Shown here: positions 8,841 through 16,111 of the stretch, in pieces
How the letters are laid out: every line of letters begins with the position of its first letter
Numbering within the stretch: the first letter of the stretch is position 1
From: Natrinema hispanicum
GTDB lineage: Archaea > Halobacteriota > Halobacteria > Halobacteriales > Natrialbaceae
NCBI RefSeq assembly: GCF_004217335.1
Contig: NZ_SHMP01000005.1
Location: forward strand, 124,001-188,000
Direction of reading: 5' to 3'
Length of the DNA: 64,000 nucleotides
Notes under the pieces: generated by a model
The model's input: only the letters and a program-made list of their open reading frames with translations
Databases searched by the model: none
What the model was told of the DNA's origin: nothing
Position numbers and translations under genes: made by a program

Positions 8841-9896
8841 ATGGACCAACCACGACGAGCGTTCCTCGAGACGTTGCTCACGACCGCGACACCGTCTGGC
8901 TTCGAGGCGGCCGGCCAACGTCACTGGATCGAGTACGTCGAGGAGTTCGCCGACGAGGTGCGGACTGACGCGTACGGAAACGCCGTCGCCGTTCTCGAGG
9001 GTGGCGAGCCGGCCATCGCACTGGCCGGACACAGCGACGAAATCGGGTTTATGGTACGGGATATCGAGGACAACGGTGCGATTCGAATGACGGCGATTGG
9101 GGGTGCAGATCGGACGATTTCGAAGGGCCAGCACGTCCGAATTCATACGGATGATGGGCCGGTGCAGGGTGTCATCGGCCAAACAGCGATTCACATGCGC
9201 GACCGCGAGGATGAATCGATCGATGATATCGACGAACAGCACATCGACATCGGCGTCGCCGACGCGGACGAGGCTGCGGAGCTAGTCGAGCGTGGTGATC
9301 CGATCACGTTTGAGCAGACGATCAACGACTTGGAAAACAACCGTATCACAGCGCGAGGGCTGGACAACCGTATTGGGGTGTGGGCTGCGGCTGAAGGCCT
9401 TCGTCGGGCAGCGAAGGCAGATCCCGACGCGACGGTCTACGCCGTCTCGACAGTGCAAGAAGAGGTCGGCCTCCAGGGTGCGAAAATGGTCGGCTTCGAT
9501 CTCGAGCCCGACGTCGTCGTCGCGACGGACGTCACCCACGCGACGGATGCACCTGGCACTCCCTCGGGCGAGAAAAACGGGATCGAACTCGGCGACGGTC
9601 CGGTCGTCACCCGCGGCAGCGCGAACCATCCGCGGGTCGTCGAGGCCGTCCGCGAGGTCGCAGCCGACGCCGACATCGACGTGCAGTTACAGGCCGCAGG
9701 GAGTCGGACCGGGACGGACGCTGACGCCTTCTACACCTCACGTGGCGGGATTCCCTCGCTCAACCTCGGCGTGCCGAACCGCTACATGCATACGCCCGTC
9801 GAAGTCCTCGATCTCGACGATCTCGACGCGACGGCGACGCTCCTCGGGGCGTTCGCGGCCACAGCCCACGAGTTCGAGTTCGCGGTCGACCTCTGA
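8841..9896 (+). CDS. M42 family metallopeptidase
   Basis: A 351-aa protein with the M42 (glutamyl/tetrahedral aminopeptidase) metal ligands in order: the H in LAGHSDEIGF (near 60), D in GLDNRIG (near 174), the catalytic EE in TVQEEVG (near 207), D in VVATDVTH (near 228) and the final H in RYMHTPVEV (near 313). These cytosolic dinuclear zinc enzymes trim peptides, often after the proteasome. The ATG at 8841 is chosen because it begins the MDQPRRAFLETLL family N-terminus; an upstream extension crosses repeat copy B. Confidence 0.9.
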   Translation: MDQPRRAFLETLLTTATPSGFEAAGQRHWIEYVEEFADEVRTDAYGNAVAVLEGGEPAIALAGHSDEIGFMVRDIEDNGAIRMTAIGGADRTISKGQHVRIHTDDGPVQGVIGQTAIHMRDREDESIDDIDEQHIDIGVADADEAAELVERGDPITFEQTINDLENNRITARGLDNRIGVWAAAEGLRRAAKADPDATVYAVSTVQEEVGLQGAKMVGFDLEPDVVVATDVTHATDAPGTPSGEKNGIELGDGPVVTRGSANHPRVVEAVREVAADADIDVQLQAAGSRTGTDADAFYTSRGGIPSLNLGVPNRYMHTPVEVLDLDDLDATATLLGAFAATAHEFEFAVDL

Positions 9897-9982
9897 TCGC
9901 TGCACGCGAGGAGCGCCACTCATTTATCGCGACCGTCACCGCGACCCGGAGACGTTTCCCGCTCGCGTTCCTACACCGCGGC

Positions 9983-10393
9983 ATGGCAGTCGACTCTACG
10001 GACGACCTCGAGGCCGTGCTCGGATACGAGACGATCGCAGTCGTTGGCTGCTCGAGCACGCCCGGGAAGGCAGCCCACAACGTGCCGAAGTACATGCTCG
10101 AGCACGGCTACGACATCGTTCCGGTCAACCCGTTTGCGGACGAGATTTTCGGTCGCAAGGCGTACGACTCACTGGCGGCCGTCGAAGAATCGATCGACGT
10201 CGTCTGTTGTTTTCGCCCCAGCGAGGAGATCAGCGAGATTGTTGACGCGGCCCTCGAGCGCGACGATATACAGGCCATCTGGATGCAATCGGGCATTCGT
10301 GACGACGACGCGGCGGCCCGCGCGGAAGCCGACGGCAGAACCGTCGTCCAAGATCGATGTATGAAGGTTGAGTACCGTCGGCTCGTCGCCTAA
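9983..10393 (+). CDS. CoA-binding domain protein (YccU-like)
   Basis: A 136-aa protein that is a single Rossmann-like CoA-binding domain: IAVVGCSSTPGKAAHNVPKYM near residues 18-38, VPVNPFADEIFG near 46-57, and DVVCCFRPSEE near 72. It belongs to the YccU-type CoA_binding_2 family; the partner enzyme and reaction are not known. ATG start, single gene. Confidence 0.85.
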   Translation: MAVDSTDDLEAVLGYETIAVVGCSSTPGKAAHNVPKYMLEHGYDIVPVNPFADEIFGRKAYDSLAAVEESIDVVCCFRPSEEISEIVDAALERDDIQAIWMQSGIRDDDAAARAEADGRTVVQDRCMKVEYRRLVA

Positions 10394-10484
10394 GACGGAC
10401 GTTCGATTACGAACTGACGGCTCGAGCGCTATCCCGGCGCAATCGCCCGTAACACAGCGAAGCCAAGGGAGACACCTCTTGACG

Positions 10485-10823
10485 CTATTCGGCGGTCGCG
10501 TCGCCGGAAGCTGCGTCGGACGCTGCATCCGCGTTCGTCGCCGAGTCGGCGGCGGAGTCGGCCTCAGCCTCGCGTTCGGCGTCGTCGATCGCCGCCTCCG
10601 CGAGGATCGCTTCGCCGTCGAGTCCCTGTTCATCCGCAAGCGCGAGCAAGAGCGCGCGCTGTTCGGAGAGCTGGTGGTCCATGCGCGTAACCGTCTCGTG
10701 GGTTTCCTCCGCCTTCTCCTCGAGGCCCGTGATCCGCTGCTGGAGTTTCTGGACCTGCTTGTACATCGCCTCGGCTCGATCCGAGAGGGTCTGAATCTTC
10801 TTTGCGGTGCTGCCGAGTCCCAT
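10485..10823 (-). CDS. DUF5798 family coiled-coil protein
   Basis: A 112-aa protein when started at the MGLGSTAKKIQ ATG (10823). Residues 5-60 form a coiled coil (DRAEAMYKQVQKLQQRITGLEEK), and the C-terminal 45 residues are a low-complexity Ala/Asp/Glu tail. The N-terminus matches the haloarchaeal DUF5798 family. Function is unknown. The longer frame upstream to 10958 has no family-like sequence. Confidence 0.75.
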   Translation of the reverse strand: MGLGSTAKKIQTLSDRAEAMYKQVQKLQQRITGLEEKAEETHETVTRMDHQLSEQRALLLALADEQGLDGEAILAEAAIDDAEREAEADSAADSATNADAASDAASGDATAE

Positions 10824-10998
10824 AGCAGACAGATATGTCGTGGCGCTAATGGGCCTTTTCCCTCTCCCGCTTCGATGAGAGGCTCGGCGGGCCAACTGAT
10901 CGATCGTCTGTTCCCACCGGACCATCGGGTCGCTCCGGTCGATCACGTCTTGGCTCACCGCCCTCCCGCAGTCGGTCGATTTTCGAGGCGAAAGGCCC

Positions 10999-11005
10999 TT
11001 AAGTA
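10999..11005 (+). promoter_or_regulatory. TATA box of the SRP RNA
   Basis: TTAAGTA, a common strong haloarchaeal stable-RNA box, preceded by GAAAGGCCC and placed about 27 bases before the proposed RNA 5' end. Confidence 0.6.
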
Positions 11006-11029
11006 CCGATCGCCTACGTCGATCTGGAT

Positions 11030-11327
11030 AGGTCGGGCAGTTAGGCCCTGCTCACTACCCGCGCTATGGTCTTTAGCGGGGACCGAACACCGCAGGCGTC
11101 CGGTCAGACCGGCCGGGGCCTCGGGAGCCAACATAGAAGCCTCGTCCGTCGGGGACAGCGGTCTGCGATGGCCGTCCGCAGGGACGTCCCATCGCAGTTA
11201 GTCGGCGACAGCCCATCAGGCGCGGAAGCGAGCAGTGGACCGCCGGACACCTGTCGCTCGACGGGTCGCGGGGTGGAGAAGGCAACCGAGATTCCCCCGG
11301 ACGGAACGCCGGGCAAGGGCGGCCTTC
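11030..11327 (+). ncRNA. ffs: Signal recognition particle 7S RNA
   Basis: About 300 nt, the usual haloarchaeal length. The S-domain helix 8 signature is present near 11215-11240: AGGCGCGGAAGCGAGCAG, with the GGAA tetraloop and the flanking A-rich symmetrical loop. The 5' Alu-like part has GTCGGGCAGTTAGGCCC and the CCCGC/GCGGG stem, and the 5' AGGTC (11030-11034) pairs with GGCCT (11321-11325) as archaeal helix 1. Exact ends are inferred from this pairing and the TATA spacing. The RNA is the scaffold for SRP19 and SRP54 in membrane targeting. Confidence 0.92.
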
Positions 11328-11337
11328 CGCATTCATA

Positions 11338-11397
11338 CAAAATTTTACACTGCGCGAGCGGCGGCGCTCTGCGCCTTGCTCGCTCGGCAAAATTTTG
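11338..11397. repeat. 60-bp nested palindrome after the SRP RNA
   Basis: CAAAATTTT at 11338-11346 is inverted as AAAATTTTG at 11389-11397. The inner arms GCGAGC and GGCGC pair with GCTCGC and GCGCC. It could form a long cruciform or hairpin. It is a possible 3' end signal for the SRP RNA or a small mobile palindrome. The next 165 bp to 11562 hold nothing I can identify. Confidence 0.6.
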
Positions 11398-11562
11398 ATT
11401 AAAAGCGTTCTTCTTCCGTTCGTTACACTCACATCAGTCGTCAGCCCGCTCGCTCCCTGCGGTCGCTCGCGGTCATTACGCTGTAAGCGCCTGCGCTCTC
11501 GGCCATCGATTTGAGACTCGAGGAGATCCGACTGATCCGAAAACCAAACCGATCGAGCCGCG

Positions 11563-12489
11563 TTATTCGGCCGGTTGGACGACGCTCCGACCGCTGCCGC
11601 TTTCGAGGTGAAGGCCACCCTCGAGCGTGCGGACGGGGTAGGGGATATCGATTCCCTCCTCGTCGAAGCGCTGTTTGACGGCGGTGACGTACTCGCCGCG
11701 GATGCGGACGAAGTCGGCTCGAGACGGGTCTGCGATCCAGAAACGCGATTGGAGGCCGACGTCGGACGAGCCGAGTTCCGTCAGTCGAACGGAGGGGGCG
11801 GGATCGTCCATGATGTCAGGATGGCGTTCGGCCTCCTCGACGATGATGTCGGTTGCCTGCTGGATGTCGTCGTCGTAGCCGATTCCGAAGACGAACTTCA
11901 ACCGGAGCGTATCGGCGTCGACGGGGTTTTTGAGAACGTCCTCCGTAAGCACCGAGTTCGGCACCGTCAGCAGTTCGTTGTCGAACGTGCGCACGCGGGT
12001 TACGCGAAGGCTAATGTCCTCGACGACGCCCGCATACGTCCCGTTGTCCCACTCGATCCAGTCGCCGATGCGGAACGGTTTGTCGGTGTAGATGAAGACG
12101 CCGGCGACGAGGTTCGAGATCACGTTCTGCATCGCGAGCCCGATCGCAAGCGCGCCGGCCGCTGCGATCCCGGCCATCGAGACGAGGAAGTTCCCGTACC
12201 CGGCGAAACCGAAGGCAACCGAGAGCGCGAGGAAGGCGAGGCCAAAGCGCGTCAGCAACAACAGCGGGTTCTTCGCGTGCTCATCGAGGTCCCGCCTGTC
12301 AAGGGCTCGCTCGACCAGCGGCACGAGAAGCAGTCGGCCAACGATCCAAATCACGGCGAGCGCGACGACGAACTTGATCGCACCTTCCGCCGTGCTGGCC
12401 TGTGCTGTGGTCAGCCCCACGTCCTCGAGGGCGTTGCCGATCGGACCGAGATTGACAGCGTTCTGGAGCGGGACCACGGAACCGCTCAT
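11563..12489 (-). CDS. mscS: MscS family mechanosensitive channel
   Basis: A 308-aa protein with three N-terminal TM segments (about residues 38-58, 78-98, 104-128). The pore helix is AAAGALAIGLAMQNVISNLVAG, with the Gly/Ala spacing of MscS TM3, followed by the beta domain (FRIGDWIEWD, GVVEDISLRVTRVRT, VPNS) and a cytoplasmic cage. It releases solutes on hypo-osmotic shock. Its start overlaps the stop of the upstream YhbY gene by four bases. Confidence 0.9.
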   Translation of the reverse strand: MSGSVVPLQNAVNLGPIGNALEDVGLTTAQASTAEGAIKFVVALAVIWIVGRLLLVPLVERALDRRDLDEHAKNPLLLLTRFGLAFLALSVAFGFAGYGNFLVSMAGIAAAGALAIGLAMQNVISNLVAGVFIYTDKPFRIGDWIEWDNGTYAGVVEDISLRVTRVRTFDNELLTVPNSVLTEDVLKNPVDADTLRLKFVFGIGYDDDIQQATDIIVEEAERHPDIMDDPAPSVRLTELGSSDVGLQSRFWIADPSRADFVRIRGEYVTAVKQRFDEEGIDIPYPVRTLEGGLHLESGSGRSVVQPAE

Positions 12490-12734
12490 CGATACAACAC
12501 TGCAGTGTGCCCGCGTGTATCAACGAGGTCGGCGTTGACACGTTCGGCGAGGTCGGCCGCTTTCTCATCGGTCGAGCTGCCGGCGCGGGCTGCCCGCAGG
12601 AATTTTACTTTCACGAGGTCTCTGTCGGTTAGCTGATCGTCGAGTTCGTCGACGACGGCATCGACGCCGCTTTTCCCGACCCAGACGGTGACGTCGAGAT
12701 CGTGTGCGCGGCGCTTTCGTTCCTGAGTGTCCAT
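12486..12734 (-). CDS. YhbY-like CRM-domain RNA-binding protein
   Basis: An 82-aa single CRM domain: an N-terminal helix, then VWVGKSGVDAVVDELDDQL with a GKxG-like loop, and DLVKVKFLRAARAG. CRM/YhbY proteins bind ribosomal precursor or intron RNA. It is first in an operon with mscS (ATGA overlap) and lies next to RNase P component 4 on the same strand. Confidence 0.85.
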   Translation of the reverse strand: MDTQERKRRAHDLDVTVWVGKSGVDAVVDELDDQLTDRDLVKVKFLRAARAGSSTDEKAADLAERVNADLVDTRGHTAVLYR

Positions 12735-12813
12735 ATCAGCTTCTAAGAGAGCCGAGCGGTTTCAATCTTCCCGAACGGCACAAGGAAACCGGATCGGCCG
12801 CGTCGACTCCTGG

Positions 12814-13089
12814 TTAGTCGTAGGGATACCTCGCCTGCGTACCGCACTCACAGGTAATAACGACGTGCCCGTCCTGCAGTCTCACGCGAGCGTTGTCCCC
12901 CGGTCGAAGATACGCATCACACTCGTCGCACGTAAACCGGCGAAACGATCGCGGCAGCGTGAGTCGGTTTCGCTCCGCGACCCGCCGTGCGAGCCGAACG
13001 TAGTAGCGAGCCCGGTCGGGCTCATCCTCCGCCGCTGCCGCTCGAGCAAGCTCGTGAAGTCGCTCGATCCGTTCGACAGCGATGTCCAT
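12814..13089 (-). CDS. rnp4: Ribonuclease P protein component 4
   Basis: A 91-aa protein of the Rpr2/Rpp21 family. A helical N-terminus (RIERLHELARAAAAE, RARYYVRLARRVAERNRL) is followed by a zinc ribbon with CDEC near residue 60 and a second pair around CECG. It is a protein subunit of the tRNA 5'-processing enzyme. The ATG at 13089 (MDIAVERIERL) fits the family length; the in-frame ATG at 13134 adds 15 unconserved residues. Confidence 0.88.
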   Translation of the reverse strand: MDIAVERIERLHELARAAAAEDEPDRARYYVRLARRVAERNRLTLPRSFRRFTCDECDAYLRPGDNARVRLQDGHVVITCECGTQARYPYD

Positions 13090-13262
13090 GGCGTTCGTTT
13101 CGTCGGTGTCCCTATTGATGTTGCGCTCCAGCACGAGAGACTCATCAAATGATACCGCGAACGAAGTTTATTATCATCGAACCAAACACATCGAATATAA
13201 TGTCCCCCTGATTGGAAAGATTCTTTAGTGTGACAGGTATTGGTTTAGAGTACGCAATATTG

Positions 13263-13269
13263 TTATATA
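13263..13269 (+). promoter_or_regulatory. TATA box of the first substrate-binding gene
   Basis: TTATATA in an AT-rich stretch, about 30 bases before the ATG at 13299, which implies a very short leader. A GGAGGTG at 13278-13286 would lie upstream of that transcript start, so it is probably not used as a ribosome site. Confidence 0.5.
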
Positions 13270-13298
13270 TCAAATGAGAGGAGGTGTTACACAACGAT

Positions 13299-15128
13299 AT
13301 GAATTGGGACCCCACTTCCCCTGATACCGGCGTCAGCCGCCGTTCGTTTCTGGCGGCCGGTGCAGCGGGAGCGACACTTGCCACAAGCGGCTGTGTCGAT
13401 AGCGTGCAGAACGTCGTCGGGAAGGCCGCCAACGGACAGCTGTCGCTGTCCATTACCACGCTCCCAGCAGACGCAGACAGGCAGGGCATTCAGATTGCCC
13501 GACAACTCGAGTCGAACCTCCAGCAGGTCGGGATCGATGTCTCGATCGACATGCGGTCGCCGTCGGAGCTACTGAAAGCGGTGCTGATCGAACACGACTT
13601 CGATCTCTACGTCGGCCATCATCCCGCCGGCTACGACCCCGATTTCCTCTATGAAATGCTCCACTCTTCGTTTGCCACCGAAGCCGGCTGGCAGAACCCC
13701 TTCGGGTTCACCAATATGGTCTTCGATACGCTACTCGAGGACCAACGGCGAGTCGAGGGAGCGCAACGGAAAAGGCTCGTTCAGTCGGTCCTGACGGCGC
13801 TGGCAAAGTCCAAGCCCTTCGAGCCGATCTGTCGGCCCGACGAGTATCGCGTCGCCAGCACGGATCGATTCGACGGCTGGAGCGAGGCTGCGCTCACGAC
13901 CCGCCACGGCTACCTCGAGCCCGAGCCAGCCGACGGCGGCAACGAGTTACTCGCGCTCAAAACGGATTCCCGTCCAACGAGTAACCTCAATCCGCTGTCA
14001 GCGACGATGCGAGAGCGGGAGACGATAATCCAGCTGCTCTTCGATTCGCTGGCAACCGTCCACGAGGGCGAGGTCCAGCCATGGCTCGCCGAGGACATCA
14101 CGTGGACAGATATCGAGCCAGCCGACGGTGAGCAGGGGCCGACCCTGACTGCGACGGTCACCCTTCGCGAAGGGTGTCAGTTCCATGCTGACGAACGACT
14201 AGCCAGCGAGGACGGACAGCTATCCGACGAAGACAGACAACTGACCGCAAAGGACGTCGCCTTTACCTACCGATTCCTCGAGGATACGTCGCTCGGACGA
14301 GCGCCGACTCCCTCGCCGGCACCGCGGTATCAGAGTCACGTCAGCGCAGTCGATCGCGTCACCGCCGACAGCGAGTACGAACTGACGTTCTCGATGAACG
14401 CGAGTCGGCCGGTCGCCAAACGGGCGCTTACCGTGCCGATCCTGCCAAAACAGTTCTGGCGTGGGCTGGTCGACCGGCGGGCGGCCGACGGCGAGTTTAC
14501 CGCACCACAGGGACAGTGGATCGCCGCGACGGGCGATCACGTTCCGCCGATCGGCAGTGGGCCCTACCAGTTCGAAAGCCGGATCGAAGAGGATCAACTC
14601 GTTCTGACACGCTTTGACGATCACTTCACGCGCCGGGACGACGTCGAATTGCCCGGCCCGCCCGTCGACGAACTCCGCTTCGATATCGACCCGAGTAGTG
14701 CGTCAGCGGTCAGGCGGATCGCAGATGGCAATGCGGACGTGACGGCCTCGATGCTCGATGCCTATACGCTGGATGCGATCCCCGACGCATCGGATATCGA
14801 GCAGCTACACCACCCATCGCGGACCTTCTACCACATCGGGTTCAACGTCCGAAAAGCGCCCTTTAGCAACACCCACTTCCGCCGCGCAGTCGCGCAGTTG
14901 CTCCCCAAGCAAGCGATCGTCGACGATGTCTTCTATGGCTATGCCACCCCGACCGCGACGCCGGTGACGGACGAATGGGTCCCCGAACGGCTCACGTGGG
15001 ACGGCGAGGATCCAGTGACTCCGTTTCTCGGGTCCAACGGCGAACTCAACGTTGCAGCCGCGAAAGCGGCGTTCGAGACTGCCGGCTTCCGGTATGATGA
15101 TAACGGTCGCTTGCTTGGAGGCTACTAG
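13299..15128 (+). CDS. Tat lipoprotein, family-5 substrate-binding protein with permuted lobes (paralog 1)
   Basis: A 609-aa protein. A twin Arg at 14-15 and a lipobox with Cys 32 indicate Tat export and lipid anchoring. Residues about 47-195 (LSLSITTLPAD, LESNLQQVGIDV, YDPDFLYEML, PFEPICRPDEYRV) match the C-terminal part of peptide/nickel-binding SBP family 5. Residues about 216-609 match the family's N-terminal part (DSRPTSNLNPL, IIQLLFDSLA, QPWLAED, KDVAFTYRFL, GSGPYQF), ending at AGFRYDDNGRL, where canonical members would continue into the segment found here at the front. I read it as a circular permutation. Ligand unknown. No permease or ATPase adjoins; a PAP2 enzyme follows after 5 bp. 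An alternative GTG start lies at 13284. Confidence 0.8.
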   Translation: MNWDPTSPDTGVSRRSFLAAGAAGATLATSGCVDSVQNVVGKAANGQLSLSITTLPADADRQGIQIARQLESNLQQVGIDVSIDMRSPSELLKAVLIEHDFDLYVGHHPAGYDPDFLYEMLHSSFATEAGWQNPFGFTNMVFDTLLEDQRRVEGAQRKRLVQSVLTALAKSKPFEPICRPDEYRVASTDRFDGWSEAALTTRHGYLEPEPADGGNELLALKTDSRPTSNLNPLSATMRERETIIQLLFDSLATVHEGEVQPWLAEDITWTDIEPADGEQGPTLTATVTLREGCQFHADERLASEDGQLSDEDRQLTAKDVAFTYRFLEDTSLGRAPTPSPAPRYQSHVSAVDRVTADSEYELTFSMNASRPVAKRALTVPILPKQFWRGLVDRRAADGEFTAPQGQWIAATGDHVPPIGSGPYQFESRIEEDQLVLTRFDDHFTRRDDVELPGPPVDELRFDIDPSSASAVRRIADGNADVTASMLDAYTLDAIPDASDIEQLHHPSRTFYHIGFNVRKAPFSNTHFRRAVAQLLPKQAIVDDVFYGYATPTATPVTDEWVPERLTWDGEDPVTPFLGSNGELNVAAAKAAFETAGFRYDDNGRLLGGY

Positions 15129-15133
15129 AAGCG

Positions 15134-15985
15134 ATGCTCGCCGAGGTGTTGACGCAGCTCGCTCTCGTCATTTCGATCCTGGTGCCGGTGTCGGTCATCG
15201 TTTTCATCGGCCGTGAGCGCCTCGCTCGGACGCGGTCGGAGTGGCGAAGTCGACTCAGAACCGCTGGCCCGGTGATTGCCGTGTTGATCGGCGTGTTACT
15301 GGTAAACCGCGTCGCCAGACAGACCGCACCGGAGCTCTCGCGGCAGATCGGGTTTCGCCTCTCCGGGGCGTTTTACGAGCTCGAGGGGGAGTTCATCCTG
15401 ATCTTCCAGTCGATCCAGACGCCGGAGACGACGGCGTATTTCTCGACGATTTACGTCTACGGGTACACGTTCCTGCTGATCTTCCCGGTGATCGCATACT
15501 TTACGCTCCCCGATACCCGGATCTTTCGGCGACTGTTGACGGCCTACGCGCTCAATTACGCGATCGGTTTGGTCCTCTATATTCTCGTGGTCGCGTACGG
15601 TCCTCGGAACCTGATGCCCGCCGAGCTCATGGAACGAATGCTGTACAATACCAATCCACAGTACCAATATCTCACGCGCGAGGTCAACACCAACACCAAC
15701 GTGTTTCCATCGCTTCATACCTCGCTGTCAGCGACTGTCGCAACGTTTGCATGGAAGACGCGGTCGGAGTTTCCGAAGTGGTTCCCCATCGCAGTCGTAC
15801 TGGCGGCAAGCGTTGCAATCTCGACGATGTATCTCGGAATCCACTGGGCACTCGACGTCGTCGCAGGCACGATGCTCGCGGCAGCCTGTGTCTCCCTCTC
15901 TGATCGGCTCGTCGGCCGCTGGTCAGTCGCGGAGCTTTCGGCGCAGTTCGCCGATCGGCTGCCCTGGCCCCAGAACCAGGAGTGA
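15134..15985 (+). CDS. PAP2/Aur1-like integral membrane phosphatase or phosphotransferase
   Basis: A 283-aa protein with about six TM helices. PAP2 motifs are present: YGPRNLMP (near 156), the SxxxH motif in FPSLHTSLSAT (near 194), and the final GIHWALDVVAG (near 238). The wording resembles the inositol-phosphorylceramide synthase/Aur1 branch rather than soluble acid phosphatases. It would act on a phospholipid head group or isoprenoid phosphate at the membrane. It lies between two paralogous lipoproteins and starts 5 bp after the first, so it is probably cotranscribed with it. The substrate is unknown. Confidence 0.8.
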   Translation: MLAEVLTQLALVISILVPVSVIVFIGRERLARTRSEWRSRLRTAGPVIAVLIGVLLVNRVARQTAPELSRQIGFRLSGAFYELEGEFILIFQSIQTPETTAYFSTIYVYGYTFLLIFPVIAYFTLPDTRIFRRLLTAYALNYAIGLVLYILVVAYGPRNLMPAELMERMLYNTNPQYQYLTREVNTNTNVFPSLHTSLSATVATFAWKTRSEFPKWFPIAVVLAASVAISTMYLGIHWALDVVAGTMLAAACVSLSDRLVGRWSVAELSAQFADRLPWPQNQE

Positions 15986-16064
15986 CACCGACGTTCCCGG
16001 TCAGTGGTATCGATACGGCTTGTGACAAGCGTCTCGGTCTCAATCGCCATCCGGCCCCGTGCGA

Positions 16065-16081
16065 ACATAATACTGTTATGT
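16065..16081. promoter_or_regulatory. Inverted repeat in the promoter region of the second substrate-binding gene
   Basis: ACATAA (16065-16070) and TTATGT (16076-16081) separated by 5 bp, about 30 bases before the ATG at 16112. It overlaps the likely TATA position and could be an operator or chance. Confidence 0.3.
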
Positions 16082-16111
16082 CGTGGTGCCGAATCATGGT
16101 AGAGTAACAAC

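Noticed and set aside
10391..10440. Possible eighth palindromic element after the CoA-binding gene
   Set aside because: TAAGACGGAC resembles the left end, but no matching right arm or inner stem follows.
11066..11398. Open frames on both strands over 11.0-11.6 kb
   Set aside because: They overlap the SRP RNA, whose helix 8 and Alu features are clear; the frames have no family similarity.
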